Shown here in pieces: positions 25,249-37,954 of a stretch of DNA of 64,000 nt. The DNA is from Allodiplogaster sudhausi (taxonomy: Eukaryota; Nematoda; Chromadorea; Rhabditida; Diplogasteridae): positions 1,540,001-1,604,000 of the forward strand of contig CALZFC010000356.1 of assembly GCA_945643635.1 (NCBI GenBank), given 5' to 3'. Positions within the stretch are counted from its first letter, which is position 1; the number at the start of each line of letters is the position of its first letter. The notes under the pieces are model-generated. The model worked only from the letters and a program-made list of their open reading frames with translations, ran no database searches and was not told the origin of the DNA. The translations under genes were made by a program, and so were the position numbers.

Positions 25249-27510
25249 TTAGAGACTCGTCCGCCGCAGCTGCTCCCAGCGGCAGAGCAGCGCGTTTTGT
25301 AGTGCGCGCCTGCCACTCCCACCGCCCAGCGTGTACGCAGTGAACTTCGAGTACTGCACAATACCGGCAAATGCGCTAATCAAAGCGCTGTACTCGAACG
25401 GTGGCCAGCTAAAATATATAGATATATATTTTTTACTTTTAAACATTCAATTTTGATCGAAAAATATGCACTAAAATTTTCCTTAAATTAATATTTAAAA
25501 CCCTTTAAATGGAGAAAAAATTAAGTACGCACTAGATACGTGTGTTGAAGACGAGCGTGGGGAAGATGTAGGCGGCGGAGAGGACGAGGAAGCTGACGGC
25601 AAGACGATTCTCGGCTCGACGTTGAGAACGAATCTGACTAGATCGCGTTTCAACCGGCTTGTTTGACGATAATTATCATGTCGTTTGACTAGGGGAATTA
25701 TGACATACTTCTCATGTCAGAATATTCGAGGATTGTCCGTATGGTTTTTGCAATGCGCCCATTTTAGTCGTACTCTTTTCACGATGTGGATTGAAAGTTA
25801 GATAGATAAAAACAAAGATGTTGCGAAGACATTTTTAAAGCATTCAATTTTAGGTTAAAATAATGCGAACATGTTAGCATTTTTATATCATCTCATATCA
25901 ATAACATGAATAGTACAACTCTTTTCGTAGTTAGATAAAATATGATTTCATTATCAAAATAAGAATGAAAAGAACTTACAGCACTCGAATGAACCGAAGA
26001 AATGCGGTCAACCTTGTTAAACAGTTCACCTGAACAACGATACTTTTTGCAAATCACGTAATGAAAAATATTAGAAGTGCCAAAGGGACTGAATAAAAAC
26101 CATCATTCATACCAATACAGGTTTGATTCTTTTGTCTCCGCTGAAGTTGCATCCGCCGAAGAATGCAAAGGTCGCAGAAGACCATTAGAGTCACGCAAAA
26201 GATCTCAAAGGCAACACTGATAGGCATATATGTATGTATTTAGGCCACTCTCTTTGCCTCAACCACAACGAATTTCGTAAGCAAACTCATAATTTCCATT
26301 CCAGGAAGTGTGCTAGCCAGGCACAAAAAAAACATTTCAAAAGATTGAGTCTCATGCTTGAACGATAACAAGAATGTAAAAAAGCATGTTGAGTCAAACC
26401 TGTAGGGCAATGTTGAAGGTGGAGTAGACGGCTGATCCGTGCTTGGTAAAGTCAAATGCCCAGTAGCTTGCAGAGATGTTGTATCTAACAATATGTGAAA
26501 TCATGCCGTAGTGCATTTGTGGAGCATTAAAAAGAGAATAAAATGAAATTACTTGAAACCGCAGCATTCTGTGTGAAGGGGCGAAGTTATGGCGGCCGCG
26601 CCAACAATCACAAATATGATCGGCTGCAGCGCATGCTGCCGTCGTAGACGGCGGAAGTTGAGGGGCGAGAAGACGGCGACGAGGTGGAAGAGCGCGATCA
26701 CAGGCAGGGAGAGCAGCTGCGCAAACCAGCGGCCGTTGATAGCGAGGATCAGCATGGAGTGCCATGGCTGGCCAGCTGGAATGATTGAGTAATTGACAAG
26801 TTTTTCTCTTTTACTTTTGCTGCCTCTGGCTAACTGAAGAGTGTACTATAAAATAGCGTACATAAACAAACGAAAACTTCTTATTCACCAAGCACTTCCA
26901 TTCCAATGACGTCACTTGTCATGTCGTGCGCGAGCGTCGCAGATGATGTCGAGCACTATCATTGCCTGACAGAGCACGAGCACCGGCGATGCATGCATCG
27001 CGGGCATCAGTTGGATCTGGCCAAGACATATAGTAGAATATTCAAAAAGGAAAATCTAAAAAAAAATCCAGCCGGAATGATAGAATATTCCAACCGGGAG
27101 AATAGAATATTCCTACCAAGGTAACAGAATATTCGAACCGGGATAATAGAATATTCCAACCAAAATAATAGAATATTCCAACCTGTTAATATAAACAGGG
27201 ATTATAGAATATTCCAACTGGGATAATAGAATATTCCAACCAGAATGATTGAATACTCCAACCGAGATAATAGAATATTCCATCCGTGTATATAATAAAT
27301 TATCGTTATCTATTAGCGCATATAATCCCACTAATTTTTTTCAAGACTGAAAGAGGCTTGTCGTATTGGCAGCCGAAGGCTTAAATATACATTCGTTCAA
27401 TTAAAATACAGTGTTCAAAATACCACAAGGACAGAGAGCGCGGCAACGCAGCCAACTAGCGCCTGGCCACCGTAGCGCACGGCGAAACAGAGCCACCAGA
27501 ATGGTGTCAT
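25249..27510 (-). pseudogene. seven-transmembrane receptor-like gene, copy 4, frameshifted
   Basis: E1 from ATG at 27510 (TPFWWLCFAVRYGGQALVGC), E2 about 27020-26891, E3 about 26778-26556 (FHLVAVFSPLNFRRLRRQHA), E4 about 26487-26399 (NISASYWAFDFTKHGSAVYS), E5 about 26225-26125, E6 about 26028-25979, E7 about 25664-25532 (complete TM6), E8 25408-25249 (stop TAA). All exons are recognisable, but E2 lacks 8 bp relative to copies 1-3 (at about 26940, reads ATCATCTGCGACG), which shifts the frame and stops it at once. Unless RNA processing bypasses E2 it cannot give the receptor. It pairs with copy 2 in flank sequence. Confidence 0.7.
27028..27296. repeat. 22-bp GAATATTC minisatellite, intron 1 of GPCR copy 4
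   Basis: About twelve units of the shared type, in the homologous intron. Confidence 0.9.
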
Positions 27511-28624
27511 CTTCCCACGTACCATGACAGCTTAATAAACAGTGAGCTTACAATTAGAGCACCTTTTCAATTTTTCCAATGTCATCAAGATTGATGATGA
27601 ACCGGACCATTCTCGCTGAATATTCTCCAAATGTGACCACATCAAAGTTGAAAGAAACACATGAAAGAAACGTATTTATCAATGTTTAAAAAGCCAACAA
27701 AGCAAAAGTTTTTACAACACTTGGATGAAAGTGGAGCTCCTCTTAGATTAAATTATTCATTCCGGAATGAATACTTTAAAATACATTGAGAATCGCAATG
27801 GTATCAAAGAACAGAGGGTGACAGAGAGATAGGTCTGTAGCTGTCACTTCTTCATTAAATTGGTTCAATCGCCGCTTTAGTAGAGAGGAAGAATTCCATG
27901 ACACGTGATTTATAATCTCCGACCTCTTTTAGATATGAAATGTTTCCGATACGAGATATTTCCACCTACTTTTTTCTCACCTGATACAAAAGCTCACTCA
28001 TAAAAACAAAGACTCTGGCCATTGTATGCGCTGAAATCTCATTTTTAATCCTTTTTCCCTGAATATGTTTCTTTATGACATAAAGCATAGTCTACATACC
28101 TCTATCAGAGCGGAGGCTTTGTATTTTGTGTTCATAATTAGAAAAATATGAATCTTAAGCAGTGGAGGTGAAACTTTGGATTTTTTTTTGTTCATACCAA
28201 GAAAGAATCCTATCCCAAAAGAGAATAAGTCGATGTCTGTTCCTATTTCTATAAATATGGCGTTAAAAGTGGGCGTGGCTTACATAGTAATTCAAAAATC
28301 TTCCTCCATCTGCTCATAAAGTACTGTCATCAGAATTGCGTTCATAGGAAAGCTGGAGATAAAGAGTTCGTTACCCTTTCCGAAGGGTTCATCTGGTATA
28401 ACATGCATGTATGCACTTTCATACATACATAGTGTGCTAGTTCACCTGATGAAAGATAAGTACAAAATGAATGAACAGTTTATTAGAAGAAACAGACAAG
28501 GAACTGAATATAATGCACCTACATACATACATACATATACATATTTTTCATTCTTTCGACATACTACCAACTACTTATTAATGCCTATTATTAAGTAAAG
28601 CTTACAAAATTCACTTATGTCACA
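27511..28624. other. flank between GPCR array and P1
   Basis: Repeats the upstream flank of the other GPCR copies up to about 28300 (conserved block near 27990-28050, GGGCGTGGC near 28272). TACATACA microsatellite at about 28420-28540. No gene seen. Confidence 0.5.
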
Positions 28625-30813
28625 TTAAACACATGTCATAGTTGTTGGTACCGTCTTGGTTAGTCCGGGCGCCGGGACAGTCAAGAAGGGCAGGCACACA
28701 ATGGACTTGGTCGTCTTCCTCGACCCAGCCTGCAATGGAGGATTATGCCGTTCTCTTTGAAATGTAGGAATAATTAAGCCGCTATATCAACCAGAAATGT
28801 AGCGAACACTATGGGCCTAGCGTAGGAGGAATAGGCCTTTTGACCATTTTTCCTATCGTCAGGTAATTCCCGCAAATAGTGGAATATTCTAAAATCCGAA
28901 ATAAAATTTTTTAAGCTCATATTGTAATATATGTAGAGATTACGAGGCAGAAGAAGAAACAATAAGAGAACATAAGAACCAACCGCAGTGTACGAAATCA
29001 TCTGCGCCGTGTTGGCGCATTCGGCAAAGCAGCGATTACCCTTGATGACCATTTTGAAGACGGCGAGGTCCAGTGGCCTACCGCCAAAGCCCATCATTCT
29101 GCATGACGAGCACGCGACTGCAGGGTCAGTCGCGCAAGTCGCCTTAAAGGTGCACGATTACTCAACTTTTTCATAGCAATTGTAGTCTCATCTAAATTAC
29201 ATGCCCTCTCGCTATCGAGTAAAGCAAAAGGGCGCCAATTCAAAATTGAGTTTTTTTTTTGAAAAAGTCACGAAAACTATTGGTTTACTAGTTATCTCTT
29301 CGTATTTCAAAATATGTGACTAAATTGTGTTGTACGCCACATTTCAGCGGTTAAGGTTCAGCTCGAGCAGTTTTGCCGAGTTTAAACTGACATAGATACA
29401 TACATACATATATCAAACCAATCAGCGTCACATTCAATATTGAATTAGTCATTCAGACATATGAACATATCTCACATATTGGACTCTCATTTTTGAACGA
29501 CCAAGAAGAGTAGAAGTGACTCAGGCAAGACCCCGTGCTTATTGTTACAGTGTAGACCTAATTGGCAACTTTGCGCCTATTTCGTGAATTTTTATCTATC
29601 ATTTCTCACGTAGCATCTCTATGCAAAATAACAAGTAGGCAAAGTAAAGAAGGAAAACCTGGGTAACTATCTGCTGATTCTCGAGATTCCTCCAACCTAC
29701 GCCTCGCTCGCAAAAGACGTAGTTTTTGACCGCTGGAGTAGGGGTAGAGCCCGCGTTCTAAAAAAAAAACAAGGAGATCAGAACGAAGGCACAACTTGAA
29801 CACACCTCCGTGGCCTTTTGAGTACAACATACAATTTGCTGAAATATGTATTGAGAGGGAGAAAAGGGATTCAGGAGACACCAACCGACGTGTAGATGAT
29901 GCCATTCTTGCAAACTGCATTGTAGCCGTTGTAGTACGCCTCGTACTGGTAACGGAGGTCGGCGAAGTTGGCGCCGCTGCCGCCTGGAAGATTGGCGGCG
30001 GGCAGCTGCTGAAGCGGCGGGCAATCCGCTGCCGCTGGCGTCGGTGTAGTCGGTAGGGTGGCGGCTGAAGAAAGTGAAAAAATCACATTTGAATTCGCGC
30101 CTTTACCAGACACAATGACTAGAGAGCATGTGATTAAGAGAGACGCTACCGAAATGGCCAGGAAAATAAGAATATGTTACCGTATTAAATAGACATATCC
30201 ATCACAGATATATAACTGTTTTATCTTTGTATTGGTGTTCGTTTTCTACATCAGCGAGTACACATAATGGCTCTATGCTATCGATATTGGTATATGCAAA
30301 TCCACTTGTGAATAGGTGTGTCAAGGGAGAATTTCACGAAGAAACATGTGAGAAACTGACGATCGACGGCGCAGTACAAGCTCTGGCGCTTGGCTGCCGG
30401 TGTCCACACATAATTAGCCCCGCACGCCAGTGGACCTTGCACTTGCTTCACGAAGTTTGGAGAGGCTTCATCCTGGAAGAAAAAATTGAGCTGGAATATT
30501 CATACGGACACAGTATATATTATTCGGTCTTTTTTCACCAATCACCCGAGCAGATATTTAGTTTTATTTTCATGCATATTTCATGATGCGCAAAAATTAT
30601 TCTCTTTTTTTCATTTAAAAATTTTCCTCCTCTAACAACTGGCTTGAATTCTTCATTGTACTTCACTAACATAGTCGAAGAATCGGTCGCCGGCCTCGCA
30701 GCGAATCTGGCACGTCGTGATGACTGGCTGATAGCAGAAGAAGCCTACGGGGCAGTAGACGTAGAAGTCCGTCTCGACCGTGTCGGCTACCGCCGGGCAC
30801 GTACACGTTCCGG
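28625..30813 (-). other. P1 module 4 (C-terminal)
   Basis: Exons A 30813-30671, B 30472-30361, C 30064-29886, D 29757-29659, E 29142-28984, terminal F 28729-28625. E and F are of the terminal type seen in P2 and P3 (TFKMVIKGNRCFAEC-like; short F ending in M-T-C-V then TAA). B is 112 nt, one codon longer than usual (CGANYVW). A half-MITE (about 28830-28915) lies in intron E-F, where P2 and P3 have related remnants. Confidence 0.85.
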
Positions 30814-33800
30814 CTGCAAGGCAAGGAAGTTTGATTACATGTTTTTTTTTAATAATCCAACGACCTTTGAGTGATTTTACGAATATTCCATTTCTGCCAT
30901 CTTCATCTGATTTTCACAGAGATGCCTGCCCCAAAAATGGAAGCTTGCAAAATTCATCTCGCAAATTACTATGTAGCACATAACGGAGTCGTCGACAAAA
31001 AGATCGCATGCAAATCGTATCGATACCTGGTCCGCACTGCAAATTCGACGGCTCCTTGTATTTGCCTAGACCGGGCGAAGGAACCACCAAGTTTGGTAGA
31101 CAGCGCACCGCTTTTGTCTGCTTCTTCATGCCGTCCTATGAATGAAAGATTGATATTATTATTTTTCTTTTTAAGTGTAAATATAATGAATGGGTAGAAT
31201 GAATATTAAACTAGAAAAAGAGTGAAAACTAAAAAAAAGGTTGACCGAACTTACAACAGTGTAGGAGACGACGTAGGCCGGGTTGGCGCATTCGGCGAAG
31301 CAGATATTTCCAGTGGAGACCATCTTGAATTTATGATTGTTGAGCCGCTTGCCGTTAATGCCGTTTTCTGAGCAGGGACTGCATACGGCTTCAGCATTCG
31401 TCGCGCATGTTGCCTGGGAAAAGAATTGACGTGTATATATCACGTCAGAAGATTATCATATCTGAGATATACATAAGCATGCAATATTCCCTTTGTCCTT
31501 ACGAAAGTACTCCATCCTCCAGCCCTATATAAGATGACTAGAAAAACATTTTCTTCCTCCTTCTACGTTCTGTTCTCGCATTCCAGTGTTGTCTAGCAAG
31601 CAATATAACTGAAAGATTATTTGAATATTTGATGCATTAAAACATCCTTCTCCCTACGTTCAGGTTGTCTTTTTTATTGCCATTTTCCATTACGTAAATG
31701 TGTTATGCATGGTCCTAGCCCTAATCCCACGCATCTGTTTATTCGTACTCGAACCTGATTAATTCTCTGTCCAGTCTCGAGATTCAGCCATCCAACGCCT
31801 CGTTCGCAGAAGACGTAGTTCGTCTCTGCGCGAATGGGAGGTGAGCCCGAGTTCTGTGAATGCGATATGGGAAAGTATTGGCGTTGAGAATAGAATGAAC
31901 AGTAAATTGTTATCTAGTATATTCGATTTTGTCTAGACGAATGCTTACGTGCATACCTTCATATTCGAAATATGCTAAGTAATAGTGCGAACCGATGTGT
32001 AGATTACACCCGTCTTGCAGACGGCATTGTAGCCGTTGTGGTACTCCTCTTTCTGGTAGACGAGGTCGCCAAAGTTGGGGCCAACCGTGGCGGGCAGCAG
32101 ATTCGGATTGATTGCCGTGAGTGGCGGGCAGTCGGCGGCAGCCGGTGTCGGCGTCGCTGGCAGCGTGGCCGCTGTAACATTGATTTTTTTTTTGCAAACT
32201 CAATATTTTATTGTTATTTGAAATTCGCTCCATATTCCTGCTTTAAAAAATATATTGACTATCTTGTGGCCTAGAAATGAAAGAATAATGATCCTCACGA
32301 TCGACGGCGCAGTACAAGCTCTGGCGCTTGGCCACAGGCGCCCACGTGTTCGCCGAACACTTCAGCGGGCCCTTCACTTCCTTGAGGTAGTCTTGCCCCG
32401 ACTCATCCTGGATGCATGGTTTGTACATATGTATATGTTTCGACAGTGAAATAGTCTATACACAATTTTTTTTCCATCTCATTTCTCTTTAATATTTACA
32501 TTAGATAATTAATATATGCTAAAAAGTAGTATATACTATGAAGTAGTGTATACTAACAATAAGTGTTGTGTAGATAGTGAATATCATCTACACGTATTGT
32601 GTACGTGCTTTTTAGTTGACTCAGTGAGTTAGACTATAGTCAATAGACACATGCAGTTTGTATAGACACGTGTCGTCCTCCTATTGCCCATGATATGCCA
32701 CGTGTTATTATTCGATTATTAGAATATATTCGCTTACGTAAGTCTCTCATATACATATAAGCCCTAGCCTGCGAGCTCACATCACTTCACTCTCAACCTC
32801 TCATCTTAACCGGCGGTCTTCACTTCTCTCTCTCTCTCTGATAAACCTCTCTCCCGCCTTGCGTCGTCTACACACATTCTACTCTCTGAAGGAAACAACA
32901 CTAACAATAAGAAGTACAGCTATACAAATAACTCTAATTCTTAGTTAGAGTCATTTCCATCGACTAACATAGTCCAGCAATCGATCGCCACTCTCGCAGC
33001 GAATCTCGCACGTCGTAATGACCGGCTGGTAGCAGAACCAGCGCTCAGGACAATAGACGTAGAAATGCGTTTCGACCGTGTCCACAACGGCCGGGCACGT
33101 GCATATTCCGGCTGTTGGTCAAAAGCCGGTTGGATTACGTGAGTTTCACAAATATTCCTGACACATTGGCATGATTTCCTTTTCTACAAATATTCCCGCC
33201 ACTTTGCGAGCTAAAAATGACAGGTTACGTACTTCATCTCGCAAAGCACAATATAGCACATCTAAGGAGTATTGGAAAAACAGATCATAAATTGATTGAT
33301 ACCTGGTCCGCACTGCAAATTCGTCGGCTCCTTGTATTTGCCGAGACCGGGCGAAGGAACGACTAAGTTGGGCAGACAGCGCACGGCCTTTGTCTGCTTC
33401 TTCTTTCCGTCCTGTGAAAGAAAGATCGAAATGATTTTTTTTCCTTTTGAAGTGTAAATATAATTATATGTTTACTGTAGAATGAGAAAAAGAATGAAGA
33501 CTACAAAAAATGAATGTTGGCCGAACTTACAAGAGTGTACGAGACGACGTAGGCCGGGTCGGCGCATTCGGCGAAACAGATATTTCCAGTCGAGACCATC
33601 TTGAATTTGTGGTTGTTGAGCCGCTTGCCTTTAACGCCTTTTTCGGAGCAGGGACTGCATACGACTTCCGCATTCGTCGCACACGTTGCCTGAGAAAGTA
33701 AGCTTATTTGATTATTTATGAATCGATTATTTGATAATTAGATTATAACGTTATTTGATTAGATTACTTGATGCAATAAACAGTTTGTCGTTTTTTTTCT

Positions 33801-36800
33801 TGTCACCCATTTTTCATTTTATATGATTTGTTGTGTATGGACCAAGTCGCATTATCGACCATTTTTGCTAACTCGAACATCCTTGAACCTGATTAATCCT
33901 CTGTCCAGTCTCGAGATTCATCCATCCAACGCCTCGTTCGCAGAAGACGTAGTTCGTCTCAGCACGAATGGGAGGCGAACCGGAGTTCTGTGCATATGCG
34001 ACATGGGAAAGTGTTAGCGTTGACAGTGGAATAAATAGTGAAATATTTCTAGAGAGATGATTTTTGTCAAGATAAATGCCTACGTGCATATCTTCATTAG
34101 TGCGAACCGATGTGTAGATTATTCCATTCTTGCAGACTGCATTGAAGCCGTTGGAGTACTCATTGTACTGGTAAACAAGGTCAGCGTAGTCGGCGCCTAG
34201 CGTCGCCGGCAGCAGATTCGGATTGATTGCCATGAGTCGCGGGCAATCGGGGGCAAACGGTGTCGGCTTGATTGGCAGCGTGGCGGCTATAACGTTGATT
34301 TTTTTAAAATAAATATTTAATTATTATTTGAAATAGGCGCCATGTCCCTGACAATGAGTGATCGAGAAGAGAAAGCATTGAGGAAATAGGGATGCTAACG
34401 ATTGACAGCGCAGTGCAAGCTCTGGCGCCTGGCAGTAGGTGTCCACGTGTTCGCCGAGCATTTCAACGGGCCCTGCACTTCTTTGAGGTAGTCTGGCGCG
34501 GTTTCATCCTGGAAGCATGGTTGTTTCGACAATGAAATAGTATATCTCAACTTTGTTCCTATCATTTGTCTTTATATTTAGATAATTAGGATATAGTAAA
34601 AAGTCGCGTATTCTATAAATTAGTATATACTAAGAAGTACTACATACTGTGAAGTAGTATATACTACGAAGTACAACTATCCAAGTAATTCTGATTCTTA
34701 GCGGCTGTTCCATCGACTAACATAGTCGAACAGTCGTTCGCCGCTTTTGCAGCGAATCTCGCACGTCGTGATGACAGGCTGGTAGCAGAACCAGCCTTTG
34801 GGACAATAGACGTAGAACTGCGTTTCGACCGTGTCCACAACGGCAGGACACTTGCAGTTTCCGGCTTAATTTTCAGGTATCCTTCAAAGGCGCACAATGT
34901 TTAAACGTAATCTATTTGAATTTGAATTTTCTGACTATTCTAATCGTGAAATGTGAGTTTTTGGCTCCTTTAACAAGCAATATTAGTTGAAAAATAGGAC
35001 GTTTCTAAATAATAAATTATAAACTTACATCCCTCATCGAATGTTGAAGATAAACAGGTTTGAACATGAGCTTTAAAAGAAACTACCTGGCCCGCATTGC
35101 AAGTTCTTCGGCTTTTTGTATTTACCCGCTCCCTTGACTGGAACGGCCAAGTGTGGCAGACAACGCACCGCCTTCGTCTGGCCACGTATGTCGTCCTGAA
35201 GTGCTTAGTTTTAGTTATGTCTTCATCCTTAGAATTTAATAATGTGACAACAGGTTACCGTGACATGGGCAAACAGCATTTAAATGGCTCTGTTTCTGAG
35301 ATACGTGGGCAAAAATGGAACAGGATGACGCTGTTGGAGCGTAAGTACATCTCCTCATTGTAAGAGTGTAGCTATCTTTTGTAAAATGTTGTTTTCTAAG
35401 GTAGAATAAATATTTTCTGTGTCCATTCGAGGCGGACTTAGTCCTTGGATGAAAGAACCGACAGACACTTACGACAGTGTACGAAACGACGTAGTTCGGG
35501 TTGACGCATTCGGCAAAGCAGAGATTGCCGGTCGCGACCATCTTGAGCTTGTTGTCATCCAGTGGCAGCATGTCGACTCCATTCTGCTGGCAAGCCGCGC
35601 ACACGACTTCAGCATTTGTGCAGCAGGTTGCCTAGAAATCGATATTTGAATTTCCCGCTCAAAATCCGGCCAGTGATTTTTTTTTCCTTCTTTGATCTTT
35701 TGCTCGCTCGCTTTGGGTAGAACAGGAAGCCTTCATAATTTCAAAGCCGCGCTCATTTCGCTTTCATTTTCGCTTGGAATTTCAAGCGAGCAAGTCAAGA
35801 GCGCATTGATACGTAGCGTTATGGACAGAGTCGGTAAATAAATTGCTTTGCTCATACCTGCGTCACCGGCTCGTTGGTATCGAGATTCCGCCAACCCTTT
35901 CCGGCTTCGCAGAAAACGTAGCTGTCAACAGCAGGCTTGGGCGGGCCGCCATTGTTCTGCAGATTACTTTTTTTTAACCTTCTTTAGTCTTATAAATTAT
36001 CTTCGTGAAGAACGGAGAACAATGCTACAAGGATCCTTAGTTTATATGACGGTGTAGACAATACGAAATTTGTGCAAATACCGCGATTCAAATATTCCAC
36101 TTTCACCTAATTCAAAGTTTCCAATGAAATTGCTGCTAACCGATGTAAAGATTACTCCGTCCTCGCACACTGCATTATATCCCTTGAAGGCTTCTTCGTA
36201 CTTGTATCGAATGGCGCCAAACTTGGCGCCAGAATTGCCGGGAAGCCTCGACGCGGGCAGCTCGCGAAGCGGCGGGCAATCCGCGCTAGCCGCTGTCCTT
36301 GGACTCGGAGTCCTCGATAGGCCGGCCACTGAAACAAATTTAATCTTTAAAACAAAACTATATTAACCATATGTACCGCACAGCGACCAGGGTCTCGGCT
36401 ATAGCACATGGGCCAAAGGAAGCTTACCCGGCGTCGCACACATGAGCGCCGTACGTGCCGATGCTGGCGTCCACATCTGATTCGCCTTGCATACCAAAGG
36501 ATCCACAGTTCTGTCGAAGCCGGTGGCCGTATCGTCTTCATCCTTCAGTATAGCAATGGCACTATTCCTTTTTTTTCATTATTTTTAGTTAGGCAACGGA
36601 GAGTTACAGTTGGAGGGGAGGGTTCCTGGAAAAAAGTGCTCCTTATTTCTAACATAATCGATGAGTTTATCTTCGCCGTCGCACTTGATCGAGCACGGAT
36701 GTCGCACGGGCTGGTAGCAGAATTCATCCTTGGGGCAATAGGTGAAGAAGGTAGCCTCGGGCGTATCGGCCACTGCAGGGCATGCGCACCTTGCTACAAA

Positions 36801-37954
36801 GAATTCATTTGTATTCTCTTCCATTTTCATTTTAATTGAAATGCCAATGGAAAAAAACAAACAATAATGTTTTTTCAATACTATTTGGCCATTGAATTGA
36901 AAAGAAAGGGAAAGAAAGAATGTAGCTTTAAGTATGCGATAAGCAGCGTTGAAAAAAGACAAATTAAAATTTTCCCAATACTTGTATTAACCAGTGAATG
37001 CATATTCGAACCTGTTTCGATTTATTTTAATCTCTTTTTTGCCTTTAAAGGCTCCCTATTACATGCGGCATTTTTGGCTTGAAACATAATGATATTGAAG
37101 TTTCGTTTTCCTTCATACAGAGCAATGACAGCATTTAGAATAAGTATACTTTTAAATTTCTTTGGTAAGACTTGAAAAACATCGCTTTATCGATAAAGGC
37201 GTTGCATAGAATTGGGCGCAGCTGGTGGTGCGGAAAAATTAATCGGATAATTACATATTTGTTCTTTTCACCCAGAAAAGAGCGGGATGATTTTTTTTCT
37301 CGCTCGATCTGCTAACCAAGTTGGAAATGAAATTGAGATGTTTCGTATCTTTCAATAGTGAGAGATGCGATAAATACAAAGAAGCAATCCAACGATGAAA
37401 AATAAGTTTACTAATTTCTAAAAAAAGACCGCATTTGAATTGTTTTCCCATCAAAGTTATGTTTATGTTTCCATATGTATGTATGTTCAATATCTTTGTT
37501 TCACTGATAATGCCTATAATACAGTCAGTCTGTAGCCAGCGATTCAGGTAGGCAAAGAATCTTCGAAATCCCTCACATATTGGATCCCTAGAAAATTCAC
37601 TAATGCCTAGAATAACCGGCTAAAATAATTTTTAAAAAAATGTAATCTTCCTGTGGCCTCGAACGAATTCGGGCGTCTAATTCCTTCTAACTATCATAAC
37701 CGCACCTTTCACCAGAAATGTACCAAGTCTAATCACTTCTGTATTTCAGTTCTGTAAATCTTTTAGCTGATCAATGCAATGTAAGTCAGAATCATAATAG
37801 TAAAAAATAATATAATTAAATACAATAAATAATCAAAATAAGATAGATTCTTAATAAAACACCAACTTGAAGGGTCAGTAGGCTTCATTTGCATACAAGC
37901 GTTTGTGACTGGATACAATATGGAGAGTAGTGAGATAGCAACGCATAGCAACAT
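28625..37954 (-). CDS. P1: secreted modular cysteine-rich protein, four modules (1096 aa)
   Basis: Not recognised as a named family. Twenty-five exons join without a break: signal exon 37954-37867 (LLSILYPVTNACMQM; hydrophobic core then a Cys) and four copies of a six-exon module. Total 3291 nt including stop TAA, all phases consistent (signal 1, A 0, B 1, C 0, D 0, E 0, F 1). No transmembrane segment or GPI-type tail at the C-terminus (ends MTCV), so a secreted, disulphide-rich extracellular protein is inferred. Exon A has six Cys with C-Y-Q-P, exon C ends G-Y-N-A-V-C-x-N-G, exon D has YVFCERGVGW, exon E has CFAEC, exon F has L-Q-C-G-P. Unlike P2 and P3 no TATA box is seen before the start. 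Module 3 intron A-B carries a solo LTR. Confidence 0.87.
31027..33111 (-). other. P1 module 3
   Basis: Exons A 33111-32969, B 32407-32299, C 32171-31993, D 31853-31755, E 31413-31255, F 31135-31027. Very close to module 2 in protein (D exons differ in about one residue; E shares SPCSENGINGKRLNNHKFKM-type sequence), so one probably arose from the other by an internal tandem duplication. Confidence 0.85.
32564..32900. mobile_element. solo LTR-like insertion in P1 intron
   Basis: 337-bp sequence beginning TGTTGTGTAG and ending GGAAACAACA (TG..CA ends with a short inverted repeat TGTTGT/ACAACA). It is flanked on both sides by the same 11 bp, CTAACAATAAG (32553-32563 and 32901-32911). A TATA-like CATATAAG lies near 32753. 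The P3 intron at the equivalent place (about 56000-56030) keeps the empty-site sequence ACTAATAGTAAGAAGTA. No internal region or coding sequence is present, so this is a probable solo LTR. Confidence 0.7.
33303..34864 (-). other. P1 module 2
   Basis: Exons A 34864-34722, B 34508-34400, C 34286-34108, D 33987-33889, E 33689-33531, F 33411-33303. All lengths equal the internal-module standard (143, 109, 179, 99, 159, 109 nt). In exon A the acceptor is AAG rather than CAG. Confidence 0.85.
35087..36793 (-). other. P1 module 1
   Basis: Exons A 36793-36654, B 36542-36428, C 36328-36141, D 35956-35858, E 35631-35473, F 35195-35087. A 140, B 115 and C 188 nt are the first-module lengths, identical in P2 and P3. 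Exon A reads CACPAVADTPEATFFTYCPK; B has QMWTPASARTALMCA; E begins A-T-C-C-T-N, adding one Cys compared with other modules. Confidence 0.85.
37867..37954 (-). other. P1 signal-peptide exon
   Basis: 88 nt, ATG to donor (A then GTTGGT), phase 1. Encodes MLLCVAISLLSILYPVTNAC followed by MQMKPTDPS: a typical signal peptide with likely cleavage after N-A. The P2, P3 and orphan signal exons share the length, the T-x-A-C-M-x-M cleavage region and the weak GTTGG-type donor (lost in the orphan). Confidence 0.87.

Noticed and set aside
29886..30064. C6/DUF281-type nematode domain as identity of the P modules
   Set aside because: Cys-rich, secreted and probably nematode, but the spacing of Cys and the six-exon order do not match what I remember of that family; not enough to assign.
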